DNA of 64,000 bases from positions 23,040,501 through 23,104,500 of the forward strand of contig CM076949.1 in assembly GCA_039566865.1 (NCBI GenBank), in the 5' to 3' direction. Below the pieces are notes generated by a model that was not told the DNA's origin, made no database searches, and saw only the letters and a program-made list of their open reading frames with translations. The stretch is from Aurelia coerulea (taxonomy: Eukaryota > Cnidaria > Scyphozoa > Semaeostomeae > Ulmaridae). The position numbers and the translations under genes are program-made. Positions 50,607 to 64,000 of the stretch are shown here, piece after piece. The first letter of the stretch is position 1. The number at the start of each line of letters is the position of its first letter.

Positions 50607-53600
50607 TGTTTCAGAATATATACCTCAATTTGACAGAATTGCATCAAGCCACGGTTCATATTCGATGCATTGATCATCAATTCATAACATTTCAAGCATA
50701 GACTGTGTTTTGACTTCATATTTTCTCGAAAAGTTTACTATCATTTGAACCTCATTAACTTGATGAGGTTTCAAATGTTTCAGAATATATACCTGATTTT
50801 GAACAATTTCATCAAGCCAAGTTTCATATTCGATGCATTGAACATCAATTCATAACATTTCAAGCATAGACTGTGTTTTGACTTCATATTTTCTCGAAAA
50901 GTTTACTATCATTTGAACCTCATTAACTTGATGAGGTTTCAAATGTTTCAGAATATATACCTCAATTTGACAGAATTGCATCAAGCCACCGTTCATATTC
51001 GATTCATTGACCATCAATTCATAATATTTCAACAATAGACTGTGTTTTGACTTCATATTTTCTCGAAAAGTTTACTATCATTTGAACCTCATTAACTTGA
51101 TGAGGTTTCAAATGTTTCAGAATATATACCTGATTTTGAACAATTTCATCAAGCCAAGTTTCATATTCGATGCATTGAACATCAATTCATAATATTTCAA
51201 CAATAGACTGTGTTTTGACTTCATATTTTCTCGAAAAGTTTACTATCATTTGAACCTCATTAACTTGATGAGGTTTCAAATGTTTCAGAATATATACCTG
51301 ATTTTGAACAATTTCATCAAGCCAAGTTTCATATTCGATGCATTGAACATCAATTCATAACATTTCAAGCATAGACTGTGTTTTGACTTCATATTTTCTC
51401 GAAAAGTTTACTATCATTCGAACCTCATTAACTTGATGAGGCTTCAAATGTTTCAGAATATCTACCTCAATTTGACAGAATTGCATCAAGCCGCGGTTCA
51501 TATTCGATGCATTGATCATCAATTCACAACATTTCAAGCAAAAACTGTGTTTTGACTTCATATTTTCTCGAAAAGTTTACTATCATTTGAACCTCATTAA
51601 CTTGATGAGGTTTCAAATGTTTCAGAATATATACCTGATTTTGAACAATTTCCTCAAGCCAAGTTTCATATTCGATGCATTGAACTTCAATTCATAACAT
51701 TTCAAGCATAGACTGTGTTTTGACTTCATATTTTGTCGAAAAGTTTACTATCATTTGAACCTCATTAACTTGATGACGTTTCAAATGTTTCAGAAGATAT
51801 ACCTCATTTTGAATAATTTCATCAAGCCAAGTTTCATATTTGATTCATTGATCATCAATTCATAATATTTCAACCATAGACTTTGTTTTGACTTCATTAT
51901 ATCTCGAAAAGTTTACTATCACTTGAACCTCATTAACCTGATGAGGTTTCAAATGTTTCAGAATACATACCTCAATTTGACAGAATTGCGTCAAGCCACG
52001 GTTCATATTCGATTCATTGATCATCAATTCATAAGATTTCAACAATAGAATGTGTTTTGACTTTATATTTTCTCGAAAAGTTTACTATCATTCGATCCTC
52101 ATTAACTTGATGAGGTTTCAAATGTTTCAGAATATATACCTCAATTTGACAGAATTGCATCAAGCCACCGTTCATATTCGATTCATTGACCATCAATTCA
52201 TAATATTTCAACAATAGACTGTGTTTTGACTTCATATTTTCTCGAAAAGTTTACTATCATTTGAACCTCATTAACTTGATGAGGTTTCAAATGTTTCAGA
52301 ATATATACCTGATTTTGAACAATTTCATCAAGCCAAGTTTCATATTCGATGCATTGAACATCAATTCATAACATTTCAAGCATAGACTGTGTTTTGACTT
52401 CATATTTTCTCGAAAAGTTTACTATCATTTGAACCTCATTAACTTGATGAGGTTTCAAATGTTTCAGAATATATACCTGATTTTGAACAATTTCAACAAG
52501 CCAAGTTTCATATTCGACTCATTGAACATCAATTCATAACATTTCAAGCATAGACTGTGTTTTGACTTTATATTTTCTCGAAGAGTTTACTATCATTTGA
52601 ACCTCATTAACTTGATGAGGTTTCAAATGTTTCAGAATATATACCTCAATTTGACAGAATTGCATCAAGCCACGGTTCATATTCGATGCATTGATCATCA
52701 ATTCATAACATTTCAAGCATAGACTGTGTTTTGACTTTATATTTTCTCGAAAAGTTTACTATCACTTGAACCTCATTAACTTGATGAGGTTTCAAATGTT
52801 TCAGAATATATACCTGATTTTGAACAATTTCCTCAAGCCAAGTTTCATATTCGATGCATTGAACATCAATTCATAACATTTCAAGCATAGACTGTGTTTT
52901 GACTTCATATTTTCTCGAAAAGTTTACTATCATTTGAACCTCATTAACTTGATGACGTTTCAAATGTTTCAGAAGATATACCTCATTTTGAAGAATTGCA
53001 TCAAGCCAAGTTTCATATTTGATTCATTGATCATCAATTCATAATATTTCAACCATAGACTTTGTTTTGACTTCATATTATCTCGAAAAGTTTACTATCA
53101 CTTGAACCTCATTAACCTGATGAGGTTTCAAATGTTTCAGAATATATACCTCAATTTGACAGAATTGCATCAAGCCAGGGTTGATGTTCGATTCATTGAC
53201 CATCAATCCATAATATTTCAACAATAGACTTTGTTCTGACTTCATATTTTCTCGAAAAGTTTACTATCATTTGAACCTCATTAACTTGATGAGGTTTCAA
53301 ATGTTTCAGAATATATACCTCAATTTGGCAGAATTGCATCAAGCCACGGTTCATATTCGATGCATTGATCATCAATTCATAATATTTCAACAATAGAATG
53401 TGTTTTGACTTTATATTTTCTCGAAAAGTTTACTATCATTCGAACCTCATTAACTTGATGAGGTTTCAAATGTTTCAGAATATATACCTCAATTTGACAG
53501 AATTGCATCAAGCCACCGTTCATATTCGATTCATTGACCATCAATTCATAATATTTCAACAATAGACTGTGTTTTGACTTCATATTTTCTCGAAAAGTTT

Positions 53601-56600
53601 ACTATCATTTGAACCTCATTAACTTGATGAGGTTTCAAATGTTTCAGAATATATACCTGATTTTGAACAATTTCATCAAGCCAAGTTTCATATTCGATGC
53701 ATTGAACATCAATTCATAACATTTCAAGCATAGACTGTGTTTTGACTTCATATTTTCTCGAAAAGTTTACTATCATTTGAACCTCATTAACTTGATGAGG
53801 TTTCAAATGTTTCAGAATATATACCTCAATTTGACAGAATTGCATCAAGCCACGGTTCATATTCGATGCATTGATCATCAATTCATAACATTTCAAGCAT
53901 AGACTGTGTTTTGACTTCATATTTTCTCGAAAAGTTTACTATCATTTGAACCTCATTAACTTGATGAGGTTTCAAATGTTTCAGAATATATACCTGATTT
54001 TGAACAATTTCATCAAGCCAAGTTTCATATTCGATGCATTGAACATCAATTCATAACATTTCAAGCATAGACTGTGTTTTGACTTCATATTTTGTCGAAA
54101 AGTTTACTATCATTTGAACCTCATTAACTTGATGACGTTTCAAATGTTTCAGAAGATATACCTCATTTTGAATAATTTCATCAAGCCAAGTTTCATATTT
54201 GATTCATTGATCATCAATTCATAATATTTCAACCATAGACTTTGTTTTGACTTCATATTATCTCGAAAAGTTTACTAACACTTGAACCTCATTAACCTGA
54301 TGAGGTTTCAAATGTTTCAGAATACATACCTCTATTTGACAGAATTGCGTCAAGCCACGGTTCATATTCGATTCATTGGCCATCAATTCATAATATTTCA
54401 ACAATAGACTTTGTTCTGACTTCATATTTTCTCGAAAAGTTTACTATCATTTGAACCTCATTAACTTGATGAGGTTTCAAATGTTTCAGAATATATACCT
54501 CAATTTGACAGAATTGCATCAAGCCACGGTTCATATTCGATGCATTGATCATCAATTCATAAGATTTCAACAATAGACTGTGTTTTGACTTCATATTTTC
54601 TCGAAAAGTTTACTATCATTTGAACCTCATTAACTTGATGAGGTTTCAAATGTTTCAGAATATATACCTCAATTTGACAGAATTACATCAAGCCACCGTT
54701 CATATTCGATTCATTGACCATCAATTCATAATATTTCAACAATAGACTGTATTTTGACTTCATATTTTCTCGAAAAGTTTACTATCATTTGAACCTCATT
54801 AACTTGATGAGGTTTCAAATGTTTCAGAATATATACCTGATTTTGAACAATTTCATCAAGCCAAGTTTCATATTCGATGCATTGAACATCAATTCATAAC
54901 ATTTCAAGCATAGACTGTGTTTTGACTTCATATTTTCTCGAAAAGTTTACTATCATTTGAACCTCATTAACTTGATGAGGTTTCACATGTTTCAGAATAT
55001 ATACCTCAATTTGACAGAATTGCATCAAGCCACGGTTCATATTCGATGCATTGAACATCAATTCATAACATTTCAAGCATAGACTTTGTTTTGACTTCAT
55101 ATTATCTCGAAAAGTTTACTATCATTTGAACCTCATTAACTTGATGAGGTTTCAAATGTTTCAGAATATATACCTGATTTTGAACAATTTCCTCAAGCCA
55201 AGTTTCATATTCGATGCATTGAACATCAATTCATAACATTTCAAGCATAGACTGTGTTTTGACTTCATATTTTGTCGAAAAGTTTACTATCATTTGAACC
55301 TCATTAACTTGATGACGTTTCAAATGTTTCAGAAGATATACCTCATTTTGAATAATTTCATCAAGCCAAGTTTCATATTTGATTCATTGATCATCAATTC
55401 ATAATATTTCAACCATAGACTTTGTTTTGACTTCATATTATCTCGAAAAGTTTACTATCACTTGAACCTCATTAACCTGATGAGGTTTCAAATGTTTCAG
55501 AATATATACCTCAATTTGACAGAATTGCATCAAGCCACGGTTCATATTCGATTCATTGACCATCAATTCATAATATTTCAACAATAGACTTTGTTCTGAC
55601 TTCATATTTTCTCGAAAAGTTTACTATCATTCGAACCTCATTCACTTGATGAGGTTTCAAATGTTTCACAATATATACCTCCATTTGACAGAATTGCATC
55701 AAGCCACGGTTCATATTCGATGCATTGATCATCAATTCATAAGATTTCAACAATAGAATGTGTTTTGACTTTATATTTTCTCGAAAAGTTTACTATCATT
55801 CGAACCTCATTAACTTGATGAGGTTTCAAATGTTTCAGAATATATACCTAAATTTGACAGAATTGCATCAAGCCACCGTTCATATTCGATTCATTGACCA
55901 TCAATTCATAATATTTCAACAATAGACTGTGTTTTGACTTCATATTTTCTCGAAAAGTTTACTATCACTTGAACCTCATTAACCTGATGAGGTTTCAAAT
56001 GTTTCAGAATATATACCTGATTTTGAAGAATTTCATCAAGCCAAGTTTCATATTCGATGCATTGAACATCAATTCATAACATTTCAAGCATAGACTGTGT
56101 TTTGACTTCATATTTTCTCGAAAAGTTTACTATCATTTGAACCTCATTAACTTGATGAGGTTTCAAATGTTTCAGAATATATACCTGATTTTGAACAATT
56201 TCATCAAGCCAAGTTTCATATTCGATGCATTGAACATCAATTCATAACATTTCAAGCATAGACTGTGTTTTGACTTCATATTTTCTCGAAATGTTTACTA
56301 TCATTTGAACCTCATTAACTTGATGAGGTTTCAAATGTTTCAGAAGATATACCTCTATTTGACAGAATTGCATCAAGCCACGGTCCATATTCGATTCATT
56401 GACCATCAATTCATAATACTTCAACAATAGACTGTGTTTTGACTTCATATTTTCTCGAAAAGTTTACTATCATTTGAACCTCATTAACTTGATGAGGTTT
56501 CAAATGTTTCAGAATATATACCTCATTTTGAAGAATTGCATCAAGCCAAGTTTCATATTCGATTCATTGACCATCAATTCATAATATTTCAACAATAGAC

Positions 56601-56992
56601 TGTGTTTTGACTTCATATTATCTCGAAAAGTTTACTATCATTTGAACCTCATTAACTTGATGAGGTTTCAAATGTTTCAGAATATATACCTGATTTTGAA
56701 CAATTTCATCAAGCCAAGTTTCATATTCGATTCATTGACCATCAATTCATAATATTTCAACAATAGACTGTGTTTTGACTTCATATTATCTCGAAAAGTT
56801 TACTATCATTTGAACCTCATTAACTTGATGAGGTTTCAAATGTTTCAGAATATATACCTCAATTTGACAGAATTGCATCAAGCCACGGTTCATATTCGAT
56901 GCATTGATCATCAATTCATAACATTTCAAGCATAGACTGTGTTTTGACTTCATATTTTCTCGAAAAGTTTACTATCACTTGAACCTCATTAA

Positions 56993-57090
56993 CCTTTTGA
57001 AGTTTCAATTGTTTTAGAATATATACCTCAATTTGACAGAATTTCGCCAAGCCACGGTTCATATTCGATTAATTGACCATCAATACATAA
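56993..57090 (+). repeat. Marker monomer W, copy 4
   Basis: Same variant; 10110 bp after copy 3, equal to 60 monomers. Flanking blocks share this offset (46132 with 56242, 46959 with 57069). Confidence 0.85.
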
Positions 57091-60000
57091 GATTTCAACA
57101 ATAGAATGTGTTTTGATTTTATATTTTCTCGAAAGTTTACTATCATTCGAACCTCATTAACTTGATGAGGTTTCAAATGTTTCAGAATATATACCTCAAT
57201 TTGACAGAATTGCATCAAGCCACCGTTCATATTCGATTCATTGGACATCAATTCATAACATTTCAAGCATAGACTGTGTTTTGACTTCATATTTTCTCGA
57301 AAAGTTTACTGTCATTTGAACCTCATTAACTTGATGAGGTTTCAAATGTTTCAGAAGATATACCTCATATTGAAGAATTGCATCAAGCCATGTTTCATAT
57401 TTGATTCATTGATCATCAATTCATAATATTTCAACAATAGACTGTGTTTTGACTTCATATTTTCTCGAAAAGTTTACTATCATTTGAACCTCATTAACTT
57501 GATGAGGTTTCAAATGTTTCAGAATATATACCTGATTTTGAACAATTTCATCAAGCCAAGTTTCATATTCGATTCATTGAACATCAATTCATAACATTTC
57601 AAGCATAGACTGTGTTTTGACTTCATATTTTCTCGAAAAGTTTACTATCATTTGAACCTCATTAACTTGATGAGGTTTCAAATGTTTCAGAATATATACC
57701 TCAATTTGACAGAATTGCATCAAGCCAAGTTTCATATTCGATTCATTGACCATCAATTCATAATATTTCAACCATAGACTTTGTTTTGACTTCATATTAT
57801 CTCGAAAAGTTTACTATCACTTGAACCTCATTAACCTGATGAGGTTTCAATTGTTTTAGAATATATACCTCAATTTGACAGAATTGCGTCAAACCACGGT
57901 TCATATTCGATTCATTGGCCATCAATTCATAATATTTCAACAATAGACTTTGTTCTGACTTCATATTTTCTCGAAAAGTTTACTATCATTTGAACCTCAT
58001 TAACTTGATGAGGTTTCAAATGTTTCAGAATATATACCTCAATTTGGCAGAATTGCATCAAGCCACGGTTCATATTCGATGCATTGAACATCAATTCATA
58101 ACATTTCAAGTATAGACTGTGTTTTGACTTCATATTTTCTCGAAAAGTTTACTATCATTTGAACCTCATTAACTTGATGAGGTTTCAAATGTTTCAGAAT
58201 ATATACCTCAATTTGACAGAATTGCATCAAGCCACGGTCCATATTCGATTCATTGACCATCAATTCATAATATTTCAACAATAGACTGTGTTCTGACTTC
58301 ATATTTTCTCGAAAAGTTTACTATCATTTGAACCTCATTAACTTGATGAGGTTTCAAATGTTTCAGAATATATACCTGATTTTGAACAATTTCATCAAGC
58401 CAAGTTTCATATTCGATGCATTGAACATCAATTCATAACATTTAAGCATAGACTGTGTTTTGACTTCATATTTTCTCGAAAAGTTTACTATCATTTGAAC
58501 CTCATTAACTTGATGAGGTTTCAAATGTTTCAGAATATATACCTCAATTTGACAGAATTGCATCAAGCCACGGTTCATATTCGATGCATTGATCATCAAT
58601 TCATAAGATTTCAACAATAGAATGTGTTTTGACTTTATATTTTCTCGAAAAGTTTACTATCATTCGAACCTCATTAACTTGATGAGGTTTCAAATGTTTC
58701 AGAATATATACCTCAATTTGACAGAATTGCATCAAGCCACCGTTCATATTCGATTCATTGACCATCAATTCATAATATTTCAACAATAGACTGTGTTTTG
58801 ACTTCATATTTTCTCGAAAAGTTTACTATCATTTGAACCTCATTAACTTGATGAGGTTTCAAATGTTTCAGAATATATACCTGATTTTGAACAATTTCCT
58901 CAAGCCAAGTTTCATATTCGATGCATTGAACATCAATTCATAACATTTCAAGCATAGACTGTGTTTTGACTTCATATTTTCTCGAAAAGTTTACTATCAT
59001 TTGAACCTCATTAACTTGATGAGGTTTCATATGTTTCAGAATATATACCTCAATTTGACAGAATTGCATCAAGCCACGGTTCATATTCGATGCATTGATC
59101 ATCAATTCATAACATTTCAAGCATAGACTGTGTTTTGACTTCATATTTTCTCGAAAAGTTTACTATCATTTGAACCTCATTAACTTGATGAGGTTTCAAA
59201 TGTTTCAGAATATATACCTGATTTTGAACAATTTCCTCAAGCCAAGTTTCATATTCGATGCATTGAACATCAATTCATAACATTTCAAGCATAGACTGTG
59301 TTTTGACTTCATATTTTCTCGAAAAGTTTACTATCATTTGAACCTCATTAACTTGATGAGGTTTCAAATGTTTCAGAAGATATACCTCATTTTGAAGAAT
59401 TTCATCAAGCCAAGTTTCATATTTGATTCATTGATCATCAATTCATAATATTTCAACCATAGACTTTGTTTTGACTTCATATTATCTCGAAAAGTTTACT
59501 ATCACTTGAACCTCATTAACCTGATGAGGTTTCAAATGTTTCAGAATATATACCTCAATTTGACAGAATTGCGTCAAGCCACGGTTCATATTCGATTCAT
59601 TGGCCATCAATTCATAATATTTCAACAATAGACTTTGTTCTGACTTCATATTTTCTCGAAAAGTTTACTATCATTTGAACCTCATTAACCTGATGAGGTT
59701 TCAAATGTTTCAGAATATATACCTCAATTTGACAGAATTGCATCAAGCCACGGTTCATATTCGATGCATTGATCATCAATTCATAAGATTTCAACAATAG
59801 AATGTGTTTTGACTTTATATTTTCTCGAAAAGTTTACTATCATTCGAACCTCATTAACTTGATGAGGTTTCAAATGTTTCAGAATATATACCTCAATTTG
59901 ACAGAATTGCATCAAGCCACCGTTCATATTCGATTCATTGACCATCAATTCATAATATTTCAACAATAGACTGTGTTTTGACTTCATATTTTCTCGAAAA

Positions 60001-61036
60001 GTTTACTATCATTTGAACCTCATTAACTTGATGAGGTTTCAAATGTTTCAGAATATATACCTGATTTTGAACAATTTCATCAAGCCAAGTTTCATATTCG
60101 ATGCATTGAACATCAATTCATAACATTTCAAGCATAGACTGTGTTTTGACTTTATATTTTCTCGAAAAGTTTACTATCATTTGAACCTCATTAACTTGAT
60201 GAGGTTTCAAATGTTTCAGAATATATACCTGATTTTGAACAATTTCATCAAGCCAAGTTTCATATTCGATGCATTGAACATCAATTCATAACATTTCAAG
60301 CATAGACTGTGTTTTGACTTCATATTTTCTCGAAATGTTTACTATCATTTGAACCTCATTAACTTGATGAGGTTTCAAATGTTTCAGAAGATATACCTCT
60401 ATTTGACAGAATTGCATCAAGCCACGGTCCATATTCGATTCATTGACCATCAATTCATAATAGTTCAACAATAGACTGTGTTTTGACTTCATATTTTCTC
60501 GAAAAGTTTACTATCATTTGAACCTCATTAACTTGATGAGGTTTCAAATGTTTCAGAATATATACCTCATTTTAAAGAATTGCATCAAGCCAAATTTCAT
60601 ATTCGATTCATTGACCATCAATTCATAATATTTCAACAATAGACTGTGTTTTGACTTCAGATTATCTCGAAAAGTTTACTATCATTTGAACCTCATTAAC
60701 TTGATGAGGTTTCAAATGTTTCAGAATATATACCTGATTTTGAACAATTTCATCAAGCCAAGTTTCATATTCGATTCATTGACCATCAATTCATAATATT
60801 TCAACAATAGACTGTGTTTTGACTTCATATTTTCTCGAAAAGTTTACTATCATTTGAACCTCATTAACTTGATGAGGTTTCAAATGTTTCAGAATATATA
60901 CCTCAATTTGACAGAATTGCATCAAGCCACGGTTCATATTCGATGCATTGATCATCAATTCATAACATTTCAAGCATAGACTGTGTTTTGACTTCATATT
61001 TTCTCGAAAAGTTTACTATCACTTGAACCTCATTAA

Positions 61037-61134
61037 CCTTTTGAAGTTTCAATTGTTTTAGAATATATACCTCAATTTGACAGAATTTCGCCAAGCCACG
61101 GTTCATATTCGATTAATTGACCATCAATACATAA
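61037..61134 (+). repeat. Marker monomer W, copy 5
   Basis: Same variant; 4044 bp after copy 4, equal to 24 monomers. Flanking blocks at 56242, 57069, 57927 and 58096 recur at 60286, 61113, 61971 and 62140, defining a 4044-bp higher-order repeat. Confidence 0.85.
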
Positions 61135-64000
61135 GATTTCAACAATAGAATGTGTTTTGATTTTATATTTTCTCGAAAGTTTACTATCATTCGAACCTCA
61201 TTAACTTGATGAGGTTTCAAATGTTTCAGAATATATACCTCAATTTGACAGAATTGCATCAAGCCACCGTTCATATTCGATTCATTGGACATCAATTCAT
61301 AACATTTCAAGCATAGACTGTGTTTTGACTTCATATTTTCTCGAAAAGTTTACTGTCATTTGAACCTCATTAACTTGACGAGGTTTCAAATGTTTCAGAA
61401 GATATACCTCATATTGAAGAATTGCATCAAGCCATGTTTCATATTTGATTCATTGATCATCAATTCATAATATTTCAACAATAGACTGTGTTTTGACTTC
61501 ATATTTTCTCGAAAAGTTTACTATCATTTGAACCTCATTAACTTGATGAGGTTTCAAATGTTTCAGAATATATACCTGATTTTGAACAATTTCAACAAGC
61601 CAAGTTTCATATTCGACTCATTGAACATCAATTCATAACATTTCAAGCATAGACTGTGTTTTGACTTTATATTTTCTTGAAGAGTTTACTATCATTTGAA
61701 CCTCATTAACTTGATGAGGTTTCAAATGTTTCAGAATATATACCTCAATTTGACAGAATTGCATCAAGCCAAGTTTCATATTTGATTCATTGATCATCAA
61801 TTCATAATATTTCAACCATAGACTTTGTTTTGACTTCATATTATCTCGAAAAGTTTACTATCACTTGAACCTCATTAACCTGATGAGGTTTCAACTGTTT
61901 TAGAATATATACCTCAATTTGACAGAATTGCGTCAAACCACGGTTCATATTCGATTCATTGGCCATCAATTCATAATATTTCAACAATAGACTTTGTTCT
62001 GACTTCATATTTTCTCGAGAAGTTTACTATCATTTGAACCTCATTAACTTGATGAGGTTTCAAATGTTTCAGAATATATACCTCAATTTGGCAGAATTGC
62101 ATCAAGCCACGGTTCATATTCGATGCATTGAACATCAATTCATAACATTTCAAGTATAGACTGTGTTTTGACTTCATATTTTCTCGAAAAGTTTACTATC
62201 ATTTGAACCTCATTAACTTCATGAGGTTTCAAATGTTTCAGAATATATACCTCAATTTGACAGAATTGCGTCAAGCCACGGTTCATATTCGATTCATTGG
62301 CCATCAATTCATAATATTTCAACAATAGACTTTGTTCTGACTTCATATTTTCTCGAAAAGTTTACTATCATTTGAACCTCATTAACTTGATGAGGTTTCA
62401 AATGTTTCAGAATATATACCTGATTTTGAACAATTTCCTCAAGCCAAGTTTCATATTCGATGCATTGAGCATCAATTCATAACATTTCAAGCATAGACTG
62501 TGTTTTGACTTCATATTTTGTCGAAAAGTTTACTATCATTTGAACCTCATTAACTTGATGATGTTTCAAATGTTTCAGAAGATATACCTCATTTTGAATA
62601 ATTGCATCAAGCCAAGTTTCATATTTGATTCATTGATCATCAATTCATAATATTTCAACCATAGACTTTGTTTTGACTTCATATTATCTCGAAAAGTTTA
62701 CTATCACTTGAACCTCATTAACCTGATGAGGTTTCAAATGTTTCAGAATATATACCTCAATTTGACAGAATTGCGTCAAGCCACGGTTCATATTCGATTC
62801 ATTGGCCATCAATTCATAATATTTCAACAATAGACTTTGTTCTGACTTCATATTTTCTCGAAAAGTTTACTATCATTTGAACCTCATTAACTTGATGAGG
62901 TTTCAAATGTTTCAGAATATATACCTCAATTTGGCAGAATTGCATCAAGCCACGGTTCATATTCGATGCATTGATCATCAATTCATAAGATTTCAACAAT
63001 AGAATGTGTTTTGACTTTATATTTTCTCGAAAAGTTTACTATCATTCGTACCTCATTAACTTGATGAGGTTTCAAATGTTTCAGAATATATACCTCAATT
63101 TGACAGAATTGCATCAAGCCACCGTTCATATTCGATTCATTGACCATCAATTCATAATATTTCAACAATAGACTGTGTTTTGACTTCATATTTTCTCGAA
63201 AAGTTTACTATCATTTGAACGTCATTAACTTGATGAGGTTTCAAATGTTTCAGAATATATACCTGATTTTGAACAATTTCATCAAGCCAAGTTTCATATT
63301 CGATGCATTGAACATCAATTCATAACATTTCAAGCATAGACTGTGTTTTGACTTCATATTTTCTCGAAAAGTTTACTATCATTTGAACCTCATTAACTTG
63401 ATGAGGTTTCAAATGTTTCAGAATATATACCTCAATTTGACAGAATTGCATCAAGCCACGGTTCATATTCGATGCATTGATCATCAATTCACAACATTTC
63501 AAGCATAGACTGTGTTTTGACTTCATATTTTCTCGAAAAGTTTACTATCATTTGAACCTCATTAACTTGATGAGGTTTCAAATGTTTCAGAATATATACC
63601 TGATTTTGAACAATTTCATCAAGCCAAGTTTCATATTCGATGCATTGAACATCAATTCATAACATTTCAAGCATAGACTGTGTTTTGACTTCATATTTTC
63701 TCGAAAAGTTTACTATCATTTGAACCTCATTAACTTGATGAGGTTTCAAATGTTTCAGAATATATACCTCAATTTGACAGAATTGCATCAAGCCACCGTT
63801 CATATTCGATTCATTGGACATCAATTCATAATATTTCAACAATAGACTGTGTTTTGACTTCATATTTTCTCGAAAAGTTTACTATCATTTGAACCTCATT
63901 AACTTGATGAGGTTTCAAATGTTTCAGAATATATACCTCATTTTAAAGAATTGCATCAAGCCAAGTTTCATATTCGATTCATTGACCATCAATTCATAAT

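Larger units (their letters stand above)
36345..64000 (+). repeat. Satellite B main array, about 168.5-bp monomer (roughly 164 copies), open to the right
   Basis: Head-to-tail monomers alternate between 168 and 169 bp (two monomers 337, three 505-506). Landmarks are GACTTCATATTTTCTCGAAA, TTTACTATCATTTGAACCTC, TTAACTTGATGAGGTTTC, AAATGTTTCAGAATATATACC, then either TGATTTTGAACAATTTC or TCAATTTGACAGAATTGC, and CATTGAACATCAATTCATAA or CATTGACCATCAATTCATAA. The first monomers (36345 to about 36480) are diverged; later ones are nearly identical within subtype. The many 60-117-residue minus-strand frames in it are by-products of the monomer. There is no gene in this stretch. Confidence 0.97.

Noticed and set aside
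36855..63863. Many minus-strand frames of 60-117 residues starting MKSKHSL or MLKYYELM
   Set aside because: They recur with the satellite B monomer, stop whenever a 169-bp monomer shifts the frame, and have no context of a gene; they are by-products of the repeat.
7301..64000. CRISPR array
   Set aside because: Whole 162- and 168-bp units are repeated; there are no short repeats separated by unique spacers and no cas genes.

Overview
The window is eukaryotic, most likely from an invertebrate animal. The evidence is a plausible spliced gene with GT/AG signals, DNA-transposon remnants typical of metazoan genomes, and about 57 kb of AT-rich satellite DNA. No bacterial operon, rRNA, tRNA or CRISPR array was seen. 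The species cannot be fixed from the sequence; the transposon ends and a candidate ciliary gene would suit a marine invertebrate, which is inference only.

Layout. (1) Positions 1-3110 hold the 5' end of a gene on the minus strand. A start-codon exon (2541-2751) and a second exon (156-487) join in phase to give 181 residues of an acidic N-terminus. The exons are separated by a 2.05-kb intron carrying a complete 364-bp MITE with a TTA target duplication. Upstream of the start are an X-box-like and an NRF1-like motif. (2) Positions 3290-6475 hold old, diverged monomers of satellite B (about 168.5 bp), interrupted at 3626-4560 by fold-back/transposon DNA and ended by a hAT-like terminus at 6476. 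(3) Positions 6740-7300 are the only other non-satellite island; its right edge is an 85-codon frame with one internal stop that runs directly into satellite A. (4) Positions 7301 to about 36188 are satellite A, with a monomer of about 162 bp (54 codons) and roughly 175-180 copies, including two adjacent copies of a 7.75-kb higher-order repeat. (5) Positions 36190-36344 are a junction holding an inverted, diverged satellite A unit. (6) Positions 36345-64000 are homogeneous satellite B, roughly 164 monomers, with higher-order spacings that are whole multiples of the monomer; it runs off the right end.

The most interesting signal is in satellite A. Most monomers are built like an exon-intron unit: a 54-bp phase-0 segment preceded by a YAG acceptor and followed by a GTAAG donor, with a branch-point-like CTAAT and a second CAG acceptor inside the 'intron'. 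Some monomer variants have lost the acceptor stop codon and read open straight through as a 54-residue repeat, but contain no in-frame ATG. Satellite A may therefore have arisen by amplification of an exon-intron unit of a real gene. Satellite B occurs on both sides of A in the same orientation and becomes more uniform to the right, as expected at the edge of a centromeric or heterochromatic block.
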